Program-made: the position numbers and the translations under genes
The notes under the pieces: generated by a model
Database searches by the model: none
What the model saw: the letters and a program-made list of their open reading frames with translations, nothing else
Told to the model about the DNA's origin: nothing
Assembly: GCA_029961685.1 (NCBI GenBank)
Contig: JARWKL010000016.1
Location: forward strand, 21,520,157 to 21,584,156
Reading direction: 5' to 3'
DNA length: 64,000 nucleotides
Origin: Aristolochia californica
Lineage: Eukaryota; Streptophyta; Magnoliopsida; Piperales; Aristolochiaceae
Shown here: positions 56,896-64,000 of the stretch, in pieces
Position numbering within the stretch: the stretch's first letter is position 1
Layout of the letters: the number at the start of each line of letters is the position of its first letter

Positions 56896-57229
56896 ATGAA
56901 CTGAAAAGACAGCAATCAGTGCGTAGAATGGAAGGATATCCTCTTGTCTTCCTACTCTGATGACTTTAATGCCATCATCGTCTTCTATTTTCTCCAACAG
57001 TAGAATCCATATCTGTGGTTGCATCTATCATGAAGTCTGTACTTTTGTGCTTAATTGCTTGGATGAACTGAAAAGACCGCAGTAGTGCATAGAATGGAAG
57101 GATTTTCTCGTCTTCCTGCTCTGATGGCTCTAATGCCATCATCATCTTCTATTTTCTCCAACAGTAGATTCCATTTCTGCGGTTGCATCTACCATGAACT
57201 CTGTACGTTTGTGCTTAATTGCTTGGAAT
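56896..57229. repeat. Tandem duplication of a 167-bp unit
   Basis: Copies 56896-57062 and 57063-57229 both begin atgaactgaaaagac and share ttctattttctccaacagta and gtgcttaattgcttgg. They differ by scattered substitutions, so the duplication is not new. Confidence 0.85.
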
Positions 57230-58899
57230 CCCTAACCGTTTTTCAAAGGAAGGAATCAATAGTTTGTCAAAGTCTCCGTATGGTAATAAGGGCGATACCT
57301 TTCTTCAGCTACCTTCGTTTACCAGTAATGTTTAAGATGGATGAAGATTGATACCGACATTTGTCGAATTGAATCAAGAAACTGAAGAATTAATGGATCT
57401 TGTGAAGCAAGTCAAAGTCTTTACCGTGTGTCATGGGTATAGAACGTTTAGAAAAGACGACTCCAGCAGTAGGAGAGGCCATGGCGGCTGGCAGTCATTC
57501 TAGAACAAAACTTATATATTCGATAATTCATTGCCCTGAGCAGACTGTATCTTTATCGGATCTCTGGGTATAACTCTTGATTTTCTAAAGAATAAAAAGA
57601 TAAACCTGACTAATCTGACCACTATATTTGTTTCAATTGCTAAACAATTGACCAACTTGGGTATTTTGTGGCTAAAAATGTAATCTTTCTATGCATATCA
57701 ATTCAATGTTTTAAGATCAATATAGTTAGGAGGACTCTTTTTGAAAAAAAACATGAACCCTAAAGTTTAAAAAGGACTCAAAGAATGAAATATGTCAATA
57801 TATTAATTCTCAATGTTAGGTGAAATGGCTGAGTACTGTTTATAAAATAGACTTAAACCTACTCTCCCACATCTACTTGCACCTGTGCTATCATATAATT
57901 CTGTCTTTCAAGAAATTATAACTTGTTCTACCCCCAAATCATATGATTGTTTAGATTGGCTGTTGAACTCAATAGTAAAAAACCAAAAAAAAATGACAAA
58001 CTTCAAATATGATTGATTGTTCTTATTTAGTTATTATTTCGAATAATTGTGTTCTCATATGACTAAATTCATAGCAGGAGTCGTCATATCATATCAAATT
58101 AATGTTTTTTTATTATCTATTTACCCACAATCAAAATATATTAGTCTATCACATCAAATGTTAAGGATATGAGTGTAAGGTCCCACTAAAATATATTGGA
58201 ATGTGGCTTCCTCTAGTTATGTGAGAAGTCCAAAGTGTTGCTAAAGGAAAGTCACTCAAGACTCAAGAGACTACTTACTTGGTAATGAGTCCCAAAACTG
58301 CCTAAACTCAATGGTAAGATGAGTGAGCATCCTCACCAAGCATACCTCAGAGGGAGTCTAGAAATTATGTGGCAACTTCATGAAAGGAGAGAGTTGGCTT
58401 CTTTTGTTTGAATCTCTTGTGCTCTTCCTTAGTGTCATCATCACTATCACTCTCCTCATTCCCATGGCTAGCATCATCCTTCACAGAAGAATGTGGGTCA
58501 AAGGTGGGACGATGAGCAACCACACCTCTCAAAGTCACCTGACTGACAAACACCATTCCCTCCCCCGTGGAGTAGCCAAGAAGAATCTGAGCTCTCCTAA
58601 GTAGAGCCATGATAATCTAACCATGCATAAGACTCATATTCTTTTTAAGCCTACATCCGCATATTGCATGTAAGACATATGCCCTAGGTTCAACTTGAAC
58701 CCATGCTTGATACAGTAGATAAATACATTGTCGGGAAAACTGATTTCTTGGCTAATTTGCTCCCAATAGTATACCCCACAATGAATGAAATCATCCTAAC
58801 CTAAACAGGTCATTGGGATGTCCTAAGCCATAGAGATCTTCATTTATTTTGGCTATGGATGAACATACTTGGTAGAGTATACCGAACTAGAGCTATTAC
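57230..58899. other. Intergenic with one unassigned open frame
   Basis: A minus-strand ATG-initiated frame of 81 codons (58610-58365) has an acidic/basic C-terminal stretch (DSDDDTKEEHKRFKQKK). It resembles fragments of plant transposon proteins in tone only, and I do not assign it. The rest shows no gene. Confidence 0.4.
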
Positions 58900-59960
58900 A
58901 TTTTAAAATTGCCCGCTAAAATTTGGATTACTACTCTTAAGTTGTATTTTGGAATCAACCATTATAGTAAGTCGATTAGCATGCATACCTAGTTTGAAAA
59001 TTAATTCCGATTGTACTTTGACAAATAATTTTCATACCTAGTTATTGAGGACTACTTTGATATACTGAAAAGGTACTTAGGAATTAGAGTACCTATTAGT
59101 TTGAGATTGGATTGTTAAATCTGCCTATTGGGAAGTAAGTTACATTAGTGAGCAAGCAATCCTTGCTACTTGGTGTCAAGTCATTGGTAGGCAAGACTTT
59201 TCTTACCATAAATTGTTTGCGATAAGTTGGAGTAGCTAAGGTGAAAAAGGTGTATTAGCTGCAGAAAAGTATTTGAGAGAAGTTGTCGGTGACTAAGGTG
59301 TAGAAGTTGAAAAGTTGTACTGACTGAAGTATAGTTGTTGAGAGAATGTATTTGTGGTTGCACATTAAGTGAGAGAAGTTATTCCAACTGATGTGTAAAA
59401 GTTGACAAGTGACATCTGTTATTGTAAGCTACAACACCTTATGTAGATAGGCAATGTTAAAGTCCCTTTCTAGATCTAGAGTGGTGTGCCTAATAAGCTG
59501 CTAAAAAATTCCTTTGAAAGTCTAGGCTAGTGAGCCTAGTTAGTTGTTGTAAGCTAAGTGATGGTATGCTAATGTAAATTTGTGTTATAATCAATTGAGT
59601 GGTGTAAGTCCTCGTGTGGGTAGCATTTGAATTGACCTTAGTGGCGATTTACTATAAGAAGCCACAGGGTAACCCAAACTTAGTGAAACCTCAAGGTGCT
59701 AAACATCATGAGGGGTGGACTAGCAATTCACAGAAGGATTGAGAACCACTTGAAAATCTTGTGTACTTGAAACATGATTGTTTTCGCTTATACTTTAATC
59801 ATCGTGCATAAACATAAATTATAAAATATGGCTTGTACATATTAATTAAAAAGATAAATACACATGCAATAATTAATCAAAAAAATTTTAAATTAGCAGG
59901 AAAAGTTAACAAACTTATTCATCCCTCCTCTAGGTTTGTTCCTCACTGGACCTTCTAGTA
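58900..59960 (+). repeat. Dispersed LTR-like repeat A, copy 3
   Basis: The longest copy of the family. It includes the upstream phrase tggaatcaaccattatagtaa, recalling long copia LTRs, and ends with ctcctctaggtttgttcctc. A short internal duplication occurs near 59230-59400 (gaagtrtagaagttga-like phrases). Confidence 0.6.
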
Positions 59961-60605
59961 TATAATATTTATTATATAACATAGATATGTATAAAAGTTA
60001 CTTCACATGGGCAATTATGCAATTCTTAATTTCTCCCTAGGTTAATTGCAAGAAACAAAAATCTCCTTCCACAATTAGTGATTTAATTTAAAATAATATT
60101 TAGTTAAACCATTTCTTTACATATTTACTTGGTCACTTATAGGTTTCCGTTAAATAGACAGTAACAAAACACTCTTAACTAACAAGAAGAATGAGCATTG
60201 TATGTACATGGTTGCAAAGAATTTCTAGATCAATCACGAGCTCAAGGTGAATGGACCACCGCAGAAGATAAAAGCAATGTTACCTGTATCATGGAGACAT
60301 GTCACATCAGGTGACACATGTTAGATTTCAAGGTAGATGACATGACACCAATCTGAAGCACTTAACACTTTGCCCATAGTGATGCACTCTCTCCTTCACT
60401 AGTGGAAAGAAAGAGAAAACTTCAACTTATTTTAAAATTAGTCTACAAAAATATCAAAATTGGTTCATTAGTAATTAATCGTCATATAGTTGATATTTAC
60501 CTCTCATTGGTTGATATGTATCAGATTTCAAGATTGACTCACACAGGGTGTAATGGCTGCCGATAAGTATACGTTGAAACTTAGGATTTTATGATGTGTA
60601 ATCAC
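59961..60605. other. AT-rich spacer, no gene
   Basis: Nothing recognised. Confidence 0.6.
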
Positions 60606-60723
60606 AGTAGAAGATGATTAATGGGTGGAAAGAAGAATAAGAGTTGTGGAGAGAAGGTTTGAGGAGTAGAAGATGATTAATGAGTGAAAAGAAGAAGAAG
60701 AGTTGTGGAGAGAAGGTTTTAGG
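60606..60723. repeat. Tandem duplication of a 59-bp GA-rich unit
   Basis: Copies 60606-60664 and 60665-60723 both start agtagaagatgattaatg and end with gagttgtggagagaaggttt. Confidence 0.85.
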
Positions 60724-60845
60724 AAGAAAAAGGGAAGAGCGACGAAAACTGATACACCTACCGTTGTTAATTACAATGGCTGTCGATAAGTAAAAGTGAC
60801 AGAAACATGATTTATTTTTCTTGGGTAACGCTGGTAAGTCACAGT

Positions 60846-62438
60846 TCAACAAGTTCTAGAACGAGAAAATGGAGGAACACTCTGCTCGTTCCTAAAGAAG
60901 TTGCACTTGTCAACCTTTGCCTTTACAAGCGCCAGCCTCCTGTAATTGCCCTGAAAGTACTTCTCACCCCAGATGCTGGACAAGAAATAATTGCTGTTCC
61001 CCTTTGGATTCGTTCCCAAGTCAAGGTCCCTGTAGTTAAGGTACGAAGCTCTTGGATACTTTGATACATGAGGAGTCATGTGCCTGTACAGTCTGTTAAT
61101 CCAGTCCATGCCTTTACTGTCATCCTTGCCATTGATGAATTGTACCACATACTGGACATTGTATAAGTAACCTTTTCTGTGTGGGAAAGGGAGCTCAGTC
61201 TCTGGAATCTTGCTCATCCTTCCACCCATTGGCTCCCATAGCATGGCACCAGTCACTTCTTCTGAAAAGAACTTCCAGATGAGTGCCAGGTCTGCTTCAG
61301 AAATGGGTTGCTTCACAAAGTCAGATTTTGCCTTGAAAGAGGCTTTCCCCATTGGATTTTTTCTCGTCAATAGAACTTCTCTGGATGTTCCAGATGGGTA
61401 TCCTCCAATGTACATCACTGCTTCTACCCAGCTCGTTTCTGTGCAGTCTGTTGCCTGCAGACCCAGCTCAGGGAAGCACTCTCTTGTCACTTTGAGGAGT
61501 TCATCAACATCACCCAGATGCATGGCATTGAATAGTGCTAGGATTGATTTCTTCCCCCCTGTGGATGTTGACTGAAAGATGACTCTGATGAATAGGTTTT
61601 CATGGCATTTCTCTGCCATGTACTGCCATCTGTTCACCACCATGGTCACATGTTGTTCCAAGGTCTTTCTGACAGTAAAAACAGTCACTTTGGGAGGGAC
61701 AGGGACCAACTTGATCTTCCATGAGAGGATCACACCAAAACTTGCAGCTCCACCTCCTCTCAGAGCCCAGAAGTGGTCTTCTCCCATTGATTTCCTGTCA
61801 AGGATCAGCCCATCTGAGTTTACTATGTGAACATCAAGAACATTATCCGCTGCAAGGCCAAATTTTCTCATCATAGTGCCAATTCCTCCTCCTGCAATAA
61901 GCCCCCCTATCCCAACAGAAGGGCATAAAGCTGCAGGAAAGCCATGGACTGCACTCTTCTCAGCAATCCTGTAGTACAATTCACCACTGGTGGCACCTGC
62001 CTGGACCCATGCTGTACCTTCCTTTATATCTACACTGACTGATCTCATGTTGATGAGATCCACAACCACGAATGGGTCATTTGAGGTGTAGGAGAGGCCT
62101 TCATAGTCATGGCCTCCACTGCGGGCTCTCAACTCAATGCCATGCGCCTTGCAACACATGACAGTTGCTTGGATTTGGGACTCATTAGTGGGGGTGATGA
62201 CAAATAGGGGATCAAGTTTGGGGGATGATAGAAACCTGAGATTTTGAATAGAGGACTGCAGAATAGATGTGTAAGAAGTTGTGTTTTGAGCAGAAAGGAC
62301 TTCGGACATTTTTGTGGAAGAAGGGAAATGGGTAGAGAGGCATTGCAGGAAGTTTTCACTGGTTAAAGATGAAGTTGCAAAAGAAAGTGAGATGAAAGAA
62401 AGCAGCATGTAGAGAACACTTGACCTTCTAAACTCCAT
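60846..62438 (-). CDS. Berberine bridge enzyme-like FAD oxidoreductase, copy 5
   Basis: An intronless gene of 530 codons with a signal peptide over about residues 1-25 (VLYMLLSFISLSF). Covalent FAD sites are His110 (RARSGGHDYEG) and Cys172 (PAALCPSVGIGG), with gatekeeper Val175. The double cysteine (MCCKAHG) groups it with copies 3 and 4. Unlike those two it keeps Gln in FPHRKGYLYNVQ, with Asn where characterised members have Lys. ASYLNYRDLDLG is intact. GEDHFWALRGGG replaces the GEDLFW found in the other four. The C-terminus is extended by SRSRTC after NEQSVPPF. A clear TATA box (tatataaag, minus) lies at 62495-62504, about 60 bases upstream. Confidence 0.93.
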   Translation of the reverse strand: MEFRRSSVLYMLLSFISLSFATSSLTSENFLQCLSTHFPSSTKMSEVLSAQNTTSYTSILQSSIQNLRFLSSPKLDPLFVITPTNESQIQATVMCCKAHGIELRARSGGHDYEGLSYTSNDPFVVVDLINMRSVSVDIKEGTAWVQAGATSGELYYRIAEKSAVHGFPAALCPSVGIGGLIAGGGIGTMMRKFGLAADNVLDVHIVNSDGLILDRKSMGEDHFWALRGGGAASFGVILSWKIKLVPVPPKVTVFTVRKTLEQHVTMVVNRWQYMAEKCHENLFIRVIFQSTSTGGKKSILALFNAMHLGDVDELLKVTRECFPELGLQATDCTETSWVEAVMYIGGYPSGTSREVLLTRKNPMGKASFKAKSDFVKQPISEADLALIWKFFSEEVTGAMLWEPMGGRMSKIPETELPFPHRKGYLYNVQYVVQFINGKDDSKGMDWINRLYRHMTPHVSKYPRASYLNYRDLDLGTNPKGNSNYFLSSIWGEKYFQGNYRRLALVKAKVDKCNFFRNEQSVPPFSRSRTC

Positions 62439-62494
62439 TATCTACCTCTTCGGCTTTAGACTGAAGGGTGTCTACCTTCAACCCTTCTATGGTT

Positions 62495-62504
62495 CTTTAT
62501 ATAC
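62495..62504 (-). promoter_or_regulatory. TATA box of BBE-like copy 5
   Basis: Minus-strand gtatataaag, about 60 bases before the start codon at 62438. Confidence 0.7.
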
Positions 62505-64000
62505 TATTTCTCTCCTACTGTCCCTGTAACGGAGTCAACTAGACTCTCAATTACAATCCACAGTCATTTTATATTGGTCATTTTGACTCCTTTCAGTTCA
62601 CATTTGTCTGAGAATTCTGAGAAGGAGAGAGAATCCATGGGTGTTCCACTTTTTTTCTATTCTCACAAGTTGGTGATCACCAAATGCCTCTCCTTGCTGG
62701 AGAAACAACGTGTGAATACAAGAAAATCCAAAGCAACTTTAGTATGATATAAGAAAACAGAAAACCTAAATTCTTCTGATAAACTGTTTCCACTACAGAG
62801 AATAGGTAGGATATGGATAATCTATAGCATGCATAGTTTTACAGATAGTCCTTCACCCACCATTATTGTCAAGTGGATAGAATGATCTTTCTTATTCCTT
62901 GTCAGTCAGCACTCTATTTGGACAGGAGTAGGTGGGCACGTTTCAGCATAAGAGGGAATCATATCATCCATTTCTGTAGGTCTGAAAGCACTAAAAAAAT
63001 CTCGTGAGGACCACTCCAATCTCGGTATCTCCATGTTCTTACTGTAAACGTTTCAGTTGGGTATTTTTAAGCGATGGATCTACTTACGTTTGGCATCTAT
63101 CATCATGATGAACAGAAAATCTTCCGTCAAAACGACGTCATTAGCCCATACTATTATAGATGTAAAAGAAAAAAGAAAAAAAAAGTATCTTGCTTTTGAT
63201 AAAAGAATCGTGGGTTCCTAAAGACCCATCTCGTGAGCTCGAAAGGGATTGACAGATCTACAGTATTTTATGAGACAAGTCGGGGAGTCCAATGCTTTGC
63301 TCTTTGTTGATGAGATTAGAAATATTTTTTAAAAACAGATTCAGTAGTGTAAATCCTTGATGCATTTGAAATGAAGTATTCAAATGCTTCACGTGCACTA
63401 GAAATTGTTCAGTAAGATTGGAAAGCAGATTTGCTACGCCAATCTTTTTGACAAACAATAGGATCAAACATTATTGAAAGAGTGAGCCAAAATGCTACAA
63501 GAGTAGGTAAGTTGTGAAGTGATATAGATGAGAGTACTACAAACTATCTCTCATTTCATTATTGCTTTGTTTGTCCAAATGAGACACTCTGATAGGGAAG
63601 TTCTACCTTTCTTTTGTCACTCAACTGCTTTGTTCCATGGGAATCCTATCTTGACAAACTGGTTGAGGCAAAAATCCAAGGTCTCAGTCAACAACCATAA
63701 GAAAGGACAACAAGAAAGAAAAACAAGAGGAGAAACAAAGGATGAAGGTTATTTAATCAAAAGTATATTTTAGCCCAACAACTATAGGAATAAAAAATAC
63801 ATCATGAGGGTATGTTAGGAAATATGAACTTTCCACTAAACTAGGAAATTTACAATCATACTCTTATATTTCATTAAAATGACATGTAAATAAGATGAAA
63901 ATAAAATAGTGAACTCTTTTAAGCATAAATAGTGGAACAAAGGGAATGGGTGCAGGTTTCATAAGGGTAAAGCTAGTTTTCACTAAGATAGAGTTTAGAA
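62505..64000. other. Intergenic to window end, no gene recognised
   Basis: AT-rich, with short open frames only. None shows a recognisable family feature. Confidence 0.55.

Noticed and set aside
58365..58610. 81-codon ATG frame with acidic/basic tail
   Set aside because: A possible transposon remnant, but I could not match it to a family with any confidence.
1..64000. tRNA, rRNA, CRISPR or bacterial-type operon features
   Set aside because: None seen. The TGGTATCAGAGC strings are retroelement primer sites, not tRNA genes.

Overview
The window is nuclear DNA of a flowering plant. Genes are sparse and separated by AT-rich spacers. Several have spliceosomal GT-AG introns, and long (CT)n/(GA)n microsatellites and decayed Ty1/copia and Ty3/gypsy retroelements fill the gaps. 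The families present (phloem protein 2 lectins, berberine bridge enzyme-like oxidases, a SAUR, a SYP71-type SNARE) are typical of angiosperms. I cannot name the species.

Left part (about 0.8-25 kb): a cluster of seven phloem protein 2 (PP2/Nictaba-domain) loci. I rebuilt the three-exon structure of each by eye: a short N-terminal exon, an exon carrying the W-G-N-D-x-R-Y-W type motif, and a large exon with the lectin core. Four look intact or nearly so: 847-1830 minus (first splice junction unresolved), 9758-10614 minus, 18831-19555 minus and 24040-24921 minus. The plus-strand copy at 3350-4071 has an expanded C-run that shifts the frame unless an alternative intron is used. The plus-strand copy at 8765-9136 is a truncated duplicate of it. 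The copy spanning 13386-18001 (minus) is a pseudogene whose second intron holds a tandem array of gag-only copia-type elements.

Middle (26.9-32.1 kb): a complete but inactive Ty3/gypsy chromovirus-type element with two LTRs, a tRNA-Met type primer site, a chromodomain and a perfect CATTA target duplication. Next come a single-exon SAUR gene (33262-33678, minus) and a CpG-rich, gene-poor stretch to about 36.3 kb.

Right part (38.9-62.4 kb): five intact, intronless berberine bridge enzyme-like genes, all on the minus strand. All keep the His and Cys that bind FAD covalently. They differ at active-site positions: one copy has Leu instead of Val at the oxygen gatekeeper, two have Leu for the conserved Gln, and one has Phe for the first Tyr of the YxNYRD motif. 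Between the third and fourth lies a non-processed SYP71-type Qc-SNARE pseudogene (49701-51422).

The genes do not form an operon. The layout is two tandem-duplicated, plausibly defence- or wall-related families (phloem lectins and secreted flavin oxidases) next to each other in a repeat-rich region. That they act together is only a hypothesis.
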